A stretch of DNA of 64,000 bases from Butyrivibrio hungatei DSM 14810 (GTDB taxonomy: Bacteria > Bacillota > Clostridia > Lachnospirales > Lachnospiraceae): assembly GCF_900143205.1 (NCBI RefSeq), contig NZ_FRDH01000007.1, positions 16,683 to 80,682 of the forward strand, in the 5' to 3' direction. Below the pieces are notes generated by a model, which ran no database searches, was not told the DNA's origin, and saw only the letters and a list, made by a program, of their open reading frames with translations. The position numbers were made by a program, and so were the translations under genes. The first letter of the stretch is position 1. Each line of letters begins with the position of its first letter. Below are positions 27,158 through 36,580 of this stretch, one piece after another.

Positions 27158-27967
27158 TTATTCTATACAAATGTTTATAACTGAAATATTATCTTTTTCG
27201 CCTCTTTTTTTGAGTATCTCAACTAAACGATCGAGGTTCTTTTTCATATCATCTTCTGTGGCACTACCTGGATGAGAAAGGCAACTGTTAAGTTCGCCTT
27301 GCGTAAGTCCTCTCCAAAAGCCGTCTGAACATAGAACAAATTCCTGTCCTCGTTCTATCTTGCCTCTTACCATCTGAGGTTTTACGCTCTCTGATACTCC
27401 AAGGCACTGAAGAAGCACACTCTTTTGTGGACTATTCTCTGCTTCCTTAGCAGTCATCATGCCTTTGTCTATCATATCCTGAACAACGCTCTGATCATGG
27501 GTTAAAAGAACTGTTTCTCCATTAGAAGAGCCATAAACTCTGGAGTCTCCGATGTTCATGATGACATATTCATCACCAATGACCAATAGGGCGACCATTG
27601 TAGTTCCAAGCATGCATCTATGCTGATTGCCATAGTCCAATATCTCGGCATTAATATCTAACGCCAAAGTTTGCCATCCACGAATTATCTCAGATATTAT
27701 ATCAAGAGTTTCTGTTCTATCAAGTCTTTCTGTAACATTTTTATGATACAGGGCCATAGGCAGCCCTTCAACAAACCATTTTCCCATAAGTTCGACAGCT
27801 TTTGCGCTTGCAACTTCTCCCTGGGTAAGTCCACCCATTCCGTCGCAAAGAACGCCCATAACTATCTTGCCATACTGTGCAGTACTTGCCACCTTAACCA
27901 TAGTAGAATCCTGGTTAACCTCTTTAGTTGTGCCTTTATCTGTTGTGATGCTTATTTTTGTATCCAT
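27158..27967 (-). CDS. PP2C-type Ser/Thr phosphatase
   Basis: A 269-residue phosphatase that would reverse the action of the adjacent kinase. Metal-binding motifs are LCDGMGGL, MNIGDSRVYG, CSDGFWRGL and KDNISVINI. An ATG at 27985 overlaps the upstream stop (ATGA), but the ATG at 27967 has the better ribosome site (GGAAGG) and a typical N-terminus. Either start leaves all motifs intact. It sits between the Ig-repeat protein and the kinase. Confidence 0.93.
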   Translation of the reverse strand: MDTKISITTDKGTTKEVNQDSTMVKVASTAQYGKIVMGVLCDGMGGLTQGEVASAKAVELMGKWFVEGLPMALYHKNVTERLDRTETLDIISEIIRGWQTLALDINAEILDYGNQHRCMLGTTMVALLVIGDEYVIMNIGDSRVYGSSNGETVLLTHDQSVVQDMIDKGMMTAKEAENSPQKSVLLQCLGVSESVKPQMVRGKIERGQEFVLCSDGFWRGLTQGELNSCLSHPGSATEDDMKKNLDRLVEILKKRGEKDNISVINICIE

Positions 27968-27981
27968 AAAGCCTTCCGATG

Positions 27982-30900
27982 TCATCTTTTTCTAAACATC
28001 AATATTCCGGCGCCTGTCGCAAGTCCTGCGCCTGTAGTACTAAGAACAATAATCAATGCTACATATGCACCCTTGGTCACTCCCAGCACTTCTGGCAGAC
28101 CACCCTTGCCGTCATCTCCTGAGCCAATAGTTTCCTTAGTTGAAACTAAAATTCCATTGTAAACAAGAGTTTCCTTGTTTCCTGCCATATCCTCAGAAAT
28201 GATAGTAACAGTATGTGTCTCATCTGATTCATTAATTGTCGCGCTTACTGTTGAACCTGCCTGAGCAAGCTCTTCGCCAGAATAATTCTGAACGATCTGT
28301 CCATCAATATAGACCGTCAGCGATTTAACCCCCATATTATCAGTTACATCAACTAAAAATTCATGAGCTGATTCTTTATACTGCTCGCCTTCCTTAAGGC
28401 CAACAGTTACAATACTTGGTGCTGTTCTATCTACAGCAAAGGTTATCTCTGCATCTTTTGACTTATTATCCTGAGTATTGGTAGCTCTATCCTCTGTGTA
28501 AACTGTTACTGAATAAACGCCATCAACTTCAAAGTTTTCCTTAGGAATTGTGTATGTATAAGTCTTCCAGGTAGTATCTGAACCCTGCTGACTAACTGTA
28601 TAATCTCTATCCTTGGCAAGTTCGATGATATCTCCATCACGAGTTAAGTTAACATCTTTGTATGTAAGAGTATCTACATTGATCTCAGTTATGGTCACAT
28701 CCTTTGGATCATTAATATAGTATTGATCATTGAGGACCTTTGTTCCATCACCAAGAACAAATACAGAACCAAAGCGGTTTACAGAAAACACAAGTTCCTC
28801 TTTGGTCTCATTTCCAGCCATATCTACAACAGTTGCCTCAAGAACGTAGAGATCATCCATTTGTTTTTCGTGAGCAAAGTCACTAAATGAAGCAACAAAT
28901 CCATTCTCTGTAGGCTTTACCACACTTCCTGTCTGAACCGGTCCGTTGTTCGCGCCTGTCAATGTGACCTTTGTTGCTTCCATATCCATGTACTTGTCTA
29001 CATAGGATACTGTAGGTGCAACTGTTCCATTATTAGCTGAGAAATTAGCTACTCCTTCAAAAGAAACTTCTGGAGCAGTCTTATCGATCACAAAAACATC
29101 TGACATATAAGTCTCAGATACGTTTCCTGCAAGGTCTGTACACTTGATAGTGTATCCGTATGTTCCATCCTGGTCAAAGGTCATATAACCAGTGCTTAGA
29201 TCTTCTGTAGTAGCAAATCCTGTGATCTTTGGAAGTGTTCCGCCATCTTCAACCGGCTGAATGCCCACTTCTACAAGCTTTCCGTCAAATGAAAGATCTT
29301 TTACTCCAACTGTAGCAATTCTGGTGTCTTTGAAGTACTTCTCGTTATGTCCTTCTTCCTTGTCATAGGTAACCTTAATTTCTGGGGCTGTCGTATCTAC
29401 TACAAACTCATCTTCATGGAGAACTTCTGAGCTATTGCCAGCCTTGTCACTACATACAATATCAAAGGTGTAGACACCGTCTTTATTAAACTCAATTGTC
29501 TTTTCATAAGTAAAAGTACCAGTCTGTGCCCATTCGCTCTCGTTGGCAGTGCCATACTTCTGCTCTAATTTAGGTTTAGAAGCCTCCTGATCAAATGAAA
29601 GATCCGTAACTGTAATCCTGGCTGTTCTTGCCTTGTTATAGTACTTCTCATTCATTGGCTCGTTGTTATCGATCTCCATCTCAACATCTGGAGCTGTTGT
29701 ATCAACAGTAAATCCCGGGTCTTCTACAGTAGATGGTCCATTTCCGCAAAGGTCTACAGCTTCTACAGATACCTGATATATGCCATCACCCTCTGTTACA
29801 AAAGAAAGTTTCCAATCCTCCTGTCCCAGTTCGCCCTCAAACTCTTTAAGTTCAGTTGTCTGTTCGCTGCCGTCAATGCTTATCTTTTTAACCTTTACTA
29901 CTGAACTTTCAGTATCAAGCCATCTGTCCTTGATATTTACTGTGATAGTTGCATTTGAATTAACGTAAGTCTCATTTTCACCTGCAGGATCACCAAAACT
30001 ATACTCTACATTTACTTCAGGGGCTGTTCTATCTATCACCAGATACTTTGTCCTGCATGAATTTCCATGTCCCATCAGGTCTTTTGCTGAAGCATAAATA
30101 ACATAAACGCCGTCTTCATCAGTGCTATAGCTGTATTCCAAACGAGTAACCAGATCCATGCTGCCTAAGTTTGCAAGATATTCCTCAGACTCTGCAGTCA
30201 TAGTTGGAACCAGTATCTTGGCATCATAAAGAAGCTCTTCGCCTTCTGGCTTATCAAAAGAAACAGAATCTTCATCTATGTCAAAATCAGTTATAGTAAC
30301 TGTTCCCTGAATTCCATCCTGGAAAAACGCATAATCTTCATCTGCGTCCGGGTTCTTGATATTGTCGATCGCGATCACAGGCCCTGTCTTATCAATAACA
30401 AATTCGCCTTTGCCATCTTCAATCTTGCCCTCTGAACTGTAGGCTACATTGCCGGCATTATCAGTAAGAGCTGTGACTTCCAATTCATATACAGTTTCTG
30501 CACTGGTATCCAGTGTCTCTGTAATTACATAGTACTGACTGGATCCTTTTGCATTTTTATTATCAACTGTTCTAAGGTCATCTTCGCTAACAGACTTCTC
30601 TTTTTCTGTTCCATTTACTGTATAGGTAACAGATTTGAGGCCGCTAAGAGTAGCACAATCGCCGTTAGCATCTTTATCATCGCAGTTTGCAGGAACAAAA
30701 ATAAGAACGTCTACTTTCCTGTTAAAAAAGCTCACTACCTTTTTACTCAGTTTTTTGAGTAGATTTTTTTCATTCTCTACAGTTTCTGCTTCAACTGTAA
30801 CAACAGCTGTTGGGGCGGTGTTATCAATACTGCAGCTAAGAGTTCCAATCTGCTGCGATGCTTCATCTCCGCAAAACTTGTAGGCTACCACATAATCAGA

Positions 30901-31812
30901 TTTACCTTCAATGTTTTTAACATTTGCTTTTGCTGTGAGCTTATAGATTCCGTTTTCATAAGACTTCTGAACATCTATCGCATTTGAATCTATGTCTGAG
31001 ATGCAAACTGAATCCAGTTCTCTTACCGTCTGCGCTGTTACAGTGATCTCCGGAACAGTTCCTCCATTAGCAGACACAGAATACCAGTCTCCGTCCGATG
31101 TAACAGAAATAGTTATATTACCCGCATCCTCTTCCGCATTATAATAACAGATTCTTCTGTTTACTGTTATTTCTGAGGTATTACCAGCATTATCTGTTGC
31201 ACGGATTCCTTTGATCTCGTAGTTACGATATGCATTTTCTTCAGGAACCCATGAATATGTATCTTCTATATCTTCCTCTGCCTCCATTAGGGCAACAGAG
31301 TCATCAGCAAAGACAACATAAACCCGGTTTGCATCAACCCCAGATGCATCATAAGACTCATCTTCTGGTTCAAGGTCCTCTACCTTGGCTAAAATCTCAA
31401 GTGGGCATTTTGAATCGGCATAATAAACTGTCTGGCTCTGTGAGTCTGTAAAAGAGCTGGCATTCCCAAAATTTACATCAGAAATAACTGGAGCAGCTTT
31501 ATCCTCAACAACAGGTTCTTCTTCAGGCTTTTTTTCTGGCTCTTCCAGTTCTTCTACCTTTTTTTCTTCTTTTCCTGTTTTCTCAACAGGCTTTTCCACT
31601 GGTTTTTCTACCGGTTTTTCTTCTGAGTTTTCTTCTGGGTTTTCTATTTTTTTGTCATCAGCAAGTTCTTCAATTGGTGGATTATTATTTGGATCTCCGC
31701 CATTTTCTCCTGCCAATACAAAGACAGTAGCAAAATTGCTCCATAATATGATTGGTATAGCGCATACCAAAATAAAACCTTTACAAAAAGGCGACTTATG
31801 TCCCCGGTTCAC
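27982..31812 (-). CDS. Large Ig-repeat surface protein
   Basis: A 1276-residue protein. A signal segment is followed by a Glu/Pro/Lys-rich stretch (EKPVEKPVEK). Then come about ten bacterial Ig-like repeats marked by recurring DTTAPEV / IDKTAPEV and AGN(S/T)SE elements. A C-terminal helix is followed by RKR, and LPEVLG stands just before it, possibly a sortase-like motif. The start is a GTG at 31812 with AGGAGGAG seven bases upstream; a longer TTG reading would run through that ribosome site. A promoter is at 31928. It heads the phosphatase-kinase operon and is probably a surface adhesin or wall-attached protein. Confidence 0.85.
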   Translation of the reverse strand: MNRGHKSPFCKGFILVCAIPIILWSNFATVFVLAGENGGDPNNNPPIEELADDKKIENPEENSEEKPVEKPVEKPVEKTGKEEKKVEELEEPEKKPEEEPVVEDKAAPVISDVNFGNASSFTDSQSQTVYYADSKCPLEILAKVEDLEPEDESYDASGVDANRVYVVFADDSVALMEAEEDIEDTYSWVPEENAYRNYEIKGIRATDNAGNTSEITVNRRICYYNAEEDAGNITISVTSDGDWYSVSANGGTVPEITVTAQTVRELDSVCISDIDSNAIDVQKSYENGIYKLTAKANVKNIEGKSDYVVAYKFCGDEASQQIGTLSCSIDNTAPTAVVTVEAETVENEKNLLKKLSKKVVSFFNRKVDVLIFVPANCDDKDANGDCATLSGLKSVTYTVNGTEKEKSVSEDDLRTVDNKNAKGSSQYYVITETLDTSAETVYELEVTALTDNAGNVAYSSEGKIEDGKGEFVIDKTGPVIAIDNIKNPDADEDYAFFQDGIQGTVTITDFDIDEDSVSFDKPEGEELLYDAKILVPTMTAESEEYLANLGSMDLVTRLEYSYSTDEDGVYVIYASAKDLMGHGNSCRTKYLVIDRTAPEVNVEYSFGDPAGENETYVNSNATITVNIKDRWLDTESSVVKVKKISIDGSEQTTELKEFEGELGQEDWKLSFVTEGDGIYQVSVEAVDLCGNGPSTVEDPGFTVDTTAPDVEMEIDNNEPMNEKYYNKARTARITVTDLSFDQEASKPKLEQKYGTANESEWAQTGTFTYEKTIEFNKDGVYTFDIVCSDKAGNSSEVLHEDEFVVDTTAPEIKVTYDKEEGHNEKYFKDTRIATVGVKDLSFDGKLVEVGIQPVEDGGTLPKITGFATTEDLSTGYMTFDQDGTYGYTIKCTDLAGNVSETYMSDVFVIDKTAPEVSFEGVANFSANNGTVAPTVSYVDKYMDMEATKVTLTGANNGPVQTGSVVKPTENGFVASFSDFAHEKQMDDLYVLEATVVDMAGNETKEELVFSVNRFGSVFVLGDGTKVLNDQYYINDPKDVTITEINVDTLTYKDVNLTRDGDIIELAKDRDYTVSQQGSDTTWKTYTYTIPKENFEVDGVYSVTVYTEDRATNTQDNKSKDAEITFAVDRTAPSIVTVGLKEGEQYKESAHEFLVDVTDNMGVKSLTVYIDGQIVQNYSGEELAQAGSTVSATINESDETHTVTIISEDMAGNKETLVYNGILVSTKETIGSGDDGKGGLPEVLGVTKGAYVALIIVLSTTGAGLATGAGILMFRKR

Positions 31813-31927
31813 TGTAGTTCTCCTCCTACAAAGCAAGTTCTCTACACTTAATACAGTCCCCTCTTCTGTAAATGTTGCAAAGAAATCTATAAAAATTGAA
31901 ATTTAATTGCCTAATAAAAACATTTGT

Positions 31928-31956
31928 ATTATATCGTATTGTTACAAGTACTGCAA
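31928..31956 (-). promoter_or_regulatory. Sigma-A promoter of Ig-protein/kinase operon
   Basis: TTGCAG (31956-31951) and TATAAT (31933-31928) on the minus strand are separated by 17 bases. It leaves an untranslated leader of about 110 bases before the GTG. Together with the leuS terminator this accounts for the 324-bp gap at 31813-32136; I see no further gene there. Confidence 0.65.
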
Positions 31957-32023
31957 TAATTTTAGTCGTAATTACATGATTTATCTTGATTTTAATTTGT
32001 TAATATTTCATATTTATACAAAA

Positions 32024-32055
32024 AGCACACCAGATGTAGCTTCATCTGGTGTGCT
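32024..32055 (-). terminator. Terminator after leuS
   Basis: AGCACACCAGATG and CATCTGGTGTGCT form a perfect 13-bp stem with a 6-base loop. On the minus strand it is followed by TTTTTG. It closes the leuS transcript about 80 bases after the stop codon. Confidence 0.9.
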
Positions 32056-32136
32056 AATTATTTGAATTACTTTATGTAGCAGTGAGTTTGTTAAAATATC
32101 GTTAACAATTATTCTTTTTCATAGTAGCTATGCTTA

Positions 32137-34566
32137 TTACTTAACAACAATATTTACGATTCTGCCTGGAACATAGATCTCTTTTACAACAGTCTTGCCA
32201 TCAAGCTTATCTGCAATGAGCTCTTTTCCTTTAGCAATTACTTCATCCTTAGGATCTTCCTTGCCAATATTCAAAGTAGCCTTAACCTTACCGTTGATCT
32301 GAACTGCGATCTCAACTGTATCCTCTACGCACTTGGACTCATCATATGTAGGCCATGGCTCAAAGGCAATAGTATTGTCATGTCCAAGGATCTGCCATAT
32401 TTCTTCTCCAACGTGTGGGCAGATACATGAAAGCATCTTGATGAAATTCTCAGCATACTCTCTTGGGCAGCTGCCTTCCTTGTAAACTGCATTTACAAAG
32501 ATCATCATCTGCGCAATAGCTGTGTTGAAGCCAAGAGATTCGAAATCACTTGTAACCTTCTTGACTGTCTGATGATATATCTTCTCAAGGTTGCCATTAT
32601 TGTCATCTGTGATATTGGCAGGCTCAGTAAAAAATGTGTATACACGGTTGATGAACTTTCTAGCACCAACTACGTTGTTAGAGTTCCATGGCTTGGAAAC
32701 TTCCAAAGGTCCCATGAACATCTCATAAAGTCTAAGAGTATCAGCACCATAATCACGAACGATATCACTTGGGTTAACAACGAACTCTGGGAAACGCTTA
32801 CCCATCTTGATTCCATTCTCACCAAGGATCATTCCCTGATGAACAAGCTTTTTAAATGGCTCTTTTACTGGAGAAAGTCCATTGTTGTAAAGGAAGCGAT
32901 TCCAGATACGTGAATATAACAGGTGTCCTACTGCATGCTCTGGACCACCAACATAAAGGTCAACAGGCATCCAGTGCTTTAAAAGCTCCTGATTTGCAAA
33001 CTCCTTGTCGTTATCAGGATCGATATATCTCATGTAATACCATGATGATCCAGCTGAACCAGGCATTGTAGATGTTTCTCTTGTGCCCTTAAGTCCGTTC
33101 TTGTTATAAGCCTTCCACTCAGTTGCATTCTCAAGTGGAGCCTGACCATTACGTCCCTTATAGTCCTCAAGCTCAGGCAATACTACTGGAAGCTCGCTGT
33201 CATCAAGGAATGCAATGCTGCCGTCTTCCTTGTATATGCACGGAACTGGCTCACCCCAATAACGCTGTCTAGCAAAGATCCACTCACGGAAGTGGTAGTT
33301 AACCTTTTCTCTTGCAACGCCCATATCAACGAGTTTCTTGGTAATTGCCTTCTTGGCTTCCTCAACTGTGAGGCCGTTGAACTCCTCAGAATTTTCAAGG
33401 ATATAGCCCTTTCCAAGGTAATCCTGCTTCTCGAATGCATGCTCAGAAACATCAACTGTTCCCTCAGCGTTATTAATAACCTGAATAAGTGGAAGGTTGT
33501 GAACCTGTGCATACTCAAAGTCTCTCTGGTCATGAGTAGGAACAGCCATAACCGCACCTGAACCATAGCTTGCAAGTACGAAGTCACCAATAAATACTGG
33601 CACTTCCTTACCATTTACTGGATTGATAGCATAGATTCCCTTAAGTGGGCATCCTGACTTAGTCTTGTTAAGGTCTGTACGATCAAGATCATTCTTCTTG
33701 AGAGTTTCATCGATATAAGCCTGAACCTCTTCTTTATTCTCAACACGGTCCATGAGTCCTTTAACGATATCTCCGTCTGGAGCAAGTACCATGAATGTAA
33801 TACCATAGATAGTCTCAATACATGTAGTAAAGATTGAGAAATCTCCGCCACCTACAATCTTGAAATCAACTTCTACACCAGTTGACTTACCAATCCAGTT
33901 ACGCTGAATCTCCTTAGTTGACTCTGGCCAGTCGATCTCGTTAAGACCATCAAGAAGTTCCTCAGCAAAAGCCTGCTGATCGATAACCCACTGCTTCATC
34001 ATCTTCTTAACAACAGGATATCCACCACGCTCTGACTTACCATCAATAACTTCATCATTTGAAAGAACTGTTCCAAGCTCCTCACACCAGTTAACTGGCA
34101 TATCAATGTGCTTGGCATATCCAGCCTCATATAACTTCTTGAAGATCCACTGTGTCCACTTGTAGAACTTTGGATCACTTGTTGCTATCATCTTGGACCA
34201 ATCATAATCGAATCCAAGTTCTCTAAGCTGCTTAGAGAATGTCTCTATATTCTTCTGTGTGAATCCGGCAGGATGATTACCTGTTGTAACAGCATACTGT
34301 TCTGCAGGAAGACCAAAAGAATCATATCCCATAGGATGCAGAACGTTATAACCCTGCATACGCTTCATACGAGACATTATATCAGTAGCGGTGTATCCTT
34401 CTGGATGTCCAGCATGAAGTCCTACTCCTGATGGATATGGGAACATATCTAGGGCATAATACTTGGGCTTACTAAAATCCCAAACATCTGTCTTAAATGT
34501 TTCGTGATCCTCCCAATACTTCTGCCACTTTTTCTCAATCGCATGATGGTTATAAACTTCTGACAT
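32137..34566 (-). CDS. leuS: Leucyl-tRNA synthetase
   Basis: Charges tRNA-Leu. The 809-residue length is normal for bacterial class I LeuRS. It has the HIGH-like HAGHP and the KMSKS-like KMGKRFPE motif, the editing domain (CP1) with the VPTHDQRD region, and GSSWYYMRYIDP. The ATG at 34566 is preceded by AAGGATTAGG. It has its own promoter (34607) and terminator (32024), so it stands alone. No T-box leader is visible: the leader is only about 35-40 bases. Confidence 0.98.
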   Translation of the reverse strand: MSEVYNHHAIEKKWQKYWEDHETFKTDVWDFSKPKYYALDMFPYPSGVGLHAGHPEGYTATDIMSRMKRMQGYNVLHPMGYDSFGLPAEQYAVTTGNHPAGFTQKNIETFSKQLRELGFDYDWSKMIATSDPKFYKWTQWIFKKLYEAGYAKHIDMPVNWCEELGTVLSNDEVIDGKSERGGYPVVKKMMKQWVIDQQAFAEELLDGLNEIDWPESTKEIQRNWIGKSTGVEVDFKIVGGGDFSIFTTCIETIYGITFMVLAPDGDIVKGLMDRVENKEEVQAYIDETLKKNDLDRTDLNKTKSGCPLKGIYAINPVNGKEVPVFIGDFVLASYGSGAVMAVPTHDQRDFEYAQVHNLPLIQVINNAEGTVDVSEHAFEKQDYLGKGYILENSEEFNGLTVEEAKKAITKKLVDMGVAREKVNYHFREWIFARQRYWGEPVPCIYKEDGSIAFLDDSELPVVLPELEDYKGRNGQAPLENATEWKAYNKNGLKGTRETSTMPGSAGSSWYYMRYIDPDNDKEFANQELLKHWMPVDLYVGGPEHAVGHLLYSRIWNRFLYNNGLSPVKEPFKKLVHQGMILGENGIKMGKRFPEFVVNPSDIVRDYGADTLRLYEMFMGPLEVSKPWNSNNVVGARKFINRVYTFFTEPANITDDNNGNLEKIYHQTVKKVTSDFESLGFNTAIAQMMIFVNAVYKEGSCPREYAENFIKMLSCICPHVGEEIWQILGHDNTIAFEPWPTYDESKCVEDTVEIAVQINGKVKATLNIGKEDPKDEVIAKGKELIADKLDGKTVVKEIYVPGRIVNIVVK

Positions 34567-34606
34567 AAACCTAATCCTTCTTTCTTGTTAGCATATATAC
34601 TACAAA

Positions 34607-34634
34607 ATTTTACCACAAGTGAAATTGATGTCAA
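34607..34634 (-). promoter_or_regulatory. Sigma-A promoter of leuS
   Basis: On the minus strand, consensus TTGACA (34634-34629) and TAAAAT (34612-34607) are separated by 16 bases, 40 bp before the start codon. The leader is too short for a T-box. Confidence 0.75.
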
Positions 34635-34764
34635 ACAAAATGAAGTGGAATGTGATTTACAATTTTGACTATGTAATGTATACTTTTCACTTGTATTTAT
34701 TTCATATGGCGCGATGGTTTTCTGTGCGTCGAATAAATATATTTGTTAATGCTTAATTTATTCT

Positions 34765-34812
34765 ATTTTTGTTATTGGCATTTTGTTATTTTTGTTATTG
34801 GCATTTTTGTTA
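34765..34812. repeat. Two tandem 23-bp AT-rich repeats
   Basis: ATTTTTGTTATTGGCATTTT begins at 34765 and again at 34788, a 23-bp direct repeat. It lies just before CATG array 2 in the 488-bp divergent gap between leuS and the nuclease-like gene. That gap otherwise holds the leuS promoter and the array. Confidence 0.6.
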
Positions 34813-34831
34813 TCGTGGTTATTCTAGCCGC

Positions 34832-35001
34832 CGAGCATGTCATTTTCATGGTTTCAGCCAAAAGACATGCCATTTTCCACTTATTTTATTTGTAGCGACA
34901 TGACTTTAAGCAATTATTTCGCCATTAGCCATGCTGCTAAATAAAAAACTGAGCTATTTAGACATGCCTCGAACCGACCATTTATGTAAAAGGCATGCCC
35001 C
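34832..35001. repeat. CATG array 2: six words, spacing 30-31/33
   Basis: CATG words begin at 34836, 34866, 34899, 34930, 34963 and 34994, giving spacings 30, 33, 31, 33 and 31. The first two words and their flanks (GCATGTCATTTT, then AGACATGCCATT) nearly match those of array 1, so the arrays are related. The last word, GGCATGCC, ends just before a TATAAA box (35002) and 55 bp before the nuclease-like gene, so the array could also act on its promoter. Confidence 0.75.
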
Positions 35002-35054
35002 TATAAAACTAGTACTAAAGAAAACAACAATTTTAAAATATAAAAGGAGTATAA

Positions 35055-35933
35055 ATGAAAAAGAACTATAACAAACACAACCCAAAAGAAAGCGTTATTC
35101 CAAATCAGACTGTCATTGTAAAAGAAAGTCTAGAACCAATTCAAAGCCTTATAAAAGAACGCATTCTCTTTCTTGAAAGAATTGTTCAGGATTATGAAAG
35201 CTCTTTTCACCATATGCCGGATGGTTCCCTTGGAGTGATCAAACACGGAAACAGATATCAGTACTACTGGAAGCAACCTAATCATGCTTCAAGTGACAAT
35301 TTACCAAAACGCACTTATATAAAAAATAGTGAAATTTCTTTAGCAAGCTCTTTGGCTCAAAAAAGCTATCTAAAGCAAGCCTACTCTTTGGCAAAAAAAG
35401 AGATCAAACTTCTATACCCACTTGTTGATCTAGATAAAGCCCCCTTAGTATCCCTGTATCACTCTCTTCCAGAATTCCGACAAAAGTTGATAACCCCATA
35501 TGCGATCCCAGATAATGAATTCATAGATTTATGGAATAACGTTTCTTACCACAAACATGATATGTATGATGAGACATTATTCATTACCAATCGAAACGAA
35601 AGAGTCCGTTCAAAAATTGAAGTAAATATTGCAAACATGCTTGATAAGTACAATGTGCCATATAAATATGAATATCCCATGAGCTTAGTCAAAGGAGAGA
35701 CCATATATCCTGATTTCCTTTGTCTAAATGTAAGAACTAGGAAAGAGATAATATGGGAGCATTTTGGAATGATGGATGATATCGGATATTTGCGTAAAAA
35801 CTATGCAAAGTTACAATCCTACCAACTTCATGGATACATGCTAGGAAAGAACCTAATTACTACTTTCGAAACATCCAAGCAACCGCTTGATTCAAGGATA
35901 ATCAAGGCAACTATTGAAACCTATCTTATGTGA
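35055..35933 (+). CDS. PD-(D/E)XK nuclease-like protein between CATG arrays
   Basis: A 292-residue soluble protein, not assigned to a named family. The C-terminal part has the layout of a PD-(D/E)XK nuclease: Glu189 in RSKIE, Pro-Asp 219-220 in YPDF and Glu235-His in IIWEHFGMMDD. The same WEHFGMMD pattern occurs, as I recall, in nuclease domains of some helicases. The usual Lys is not in its standard place, so activity is uncertain. The N-terminal half is charged and helical. It is a plus-strand gene among minus-strand genes and has an AAAGGAG site. Array 2 lies upstream and array 3 downstream of the islet. Confidence 0.7.
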   Translation: MKKNYNKHNPKESVIPNQTVIVKESLEPIQSLIKERILFLERIVQDYESSFHHMPDGSLGVIKHGNRYQYYWKQPNHASSDNLPKRTYIKNSEISLASSLAQKSYLKQAYSLAKKEIKLLYPLVDLDKAPLVSLYHSLPEFRQKLITPYAIPDNEFIDLWNNVSYHKHDMYDETLFITNRNERVRSKIEVNIANMLDKYNVPYKYEYPMSLVKGETIYPDFLCLNVRTRKEIIWEHFGMMDDIGYLRKNYAKLQSYQLHGYMLGKNLITTFETSKQPLDSRIIKATIETYLM

Positions 35934-35960
35934 GAATCCATGATCATCACCTATTCTCAC
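35929..35960 (+). terminator. Hairpin at end of nuclease-like gene
   Basis: GTGAGAAT and ATTCTCAC form an 8-bp stem that overlaps the stop codon. The T-rich run after it is poor, so this may be a weak terminator or a transcript-end stabiliser. Confidence 0.4.
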
Positions 35961-36038
35961 ATGCTAATTTCTGATCATTTTCTACCTTATCTAGTACTTT
36001 TGTTCACAAATTTTTTTAAAAAATGCAAGATATTGTGT

Positions 36039-36067
36039 TTGTCAATTTAGCGTTGATGTATTATCAT
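36039..36067 (+). promoter_or_regulatory. Probable promoter of 99-residue gene
   Basis: TTGTCA (36039-36044) and TATCAT (36062-36067) are 17 bases apart, 45 bp before the start codon on the plus strand. Confidence 0.5.
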
Positions 36068-36112
36068 TAATGAGTAGAGACACTTTTTTCTTTTGTAGAA
36101 ATGAGGTGAATT

Positions 36113-36412
36113 ATGTATATTGCCATGCAATGCGCTGATAGTAACGGAATGTTAAACACTGAAATATGCACATTTCAGGGAATCAGATATGACACAAGAT
36201 ATAAATCAGCGGTTATATCAACAGAACACCTTAACCATGATTACGTAATTCCTATGGAAGCTAAGGATTATGAAGCTGCCGCTAAGCAGATCATGGATGC
36301 AATGAAATCTCATGCTGAGATGATCAACATCGAGCAGGGAATTGTATGCCGTGGACGAAAAGGTGAGTCAAGACACGTAGATCCTCAGAAACTGGTGATC
36401 GTACCAATGTAA
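36113..36412 (+). CDS. Small hypothetical protein (99 aa)
   Basis: A 99-residue soluble protein; not recognised. It has a compact alpha/beta look with three Cys residues in its first 75 residues, and a basic, His-containing tail (CRGRKGESRHVDPQKL). The ATG has an AGGTG ribosome site and a probable promoter upstream. It shares the plus-strand islet with the nuclease-like gene but seems separately transcribed. CATG array 3 follows 170 bp later. Confidence 0.65.
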   Translation: MYIAMQCADSNGMLNTEICTFQGIRYDTRYKSAVISTEHLNHDYVIPMEAKDYEAAAKQIMDAMKSHAEMINIEQGIVCRGRKGESRHVDPQKLVIVPM

Positions 36413-36580
36413 AAATACATAAATATATAAGTGCAAAGCTGTTATATTACTTCGCGCGTGGGTTTATGTGCTATATGCTTGTTCTGTACCTATCTTTGAC
36501 ATGCTTATAGTTTTCTTTACTCATGTAAGCTTATTTCATGATGATATACGGATGAATTTCATCCATCATAAAAAAACATC

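Noticed and set aside
27982..31836. TTG start at 31836 for the Ig-repeat protein
   Set aside because: Its codons 4-6 are the AGGAGGAGA ribosome site of the GTG at 31812, which is at ideal distance.
34567..34700. T-box leader before leuS
   Set aside because: The promoter lies only about 40 bp upstream of the start, leaving no room for a T-box and its terminator.
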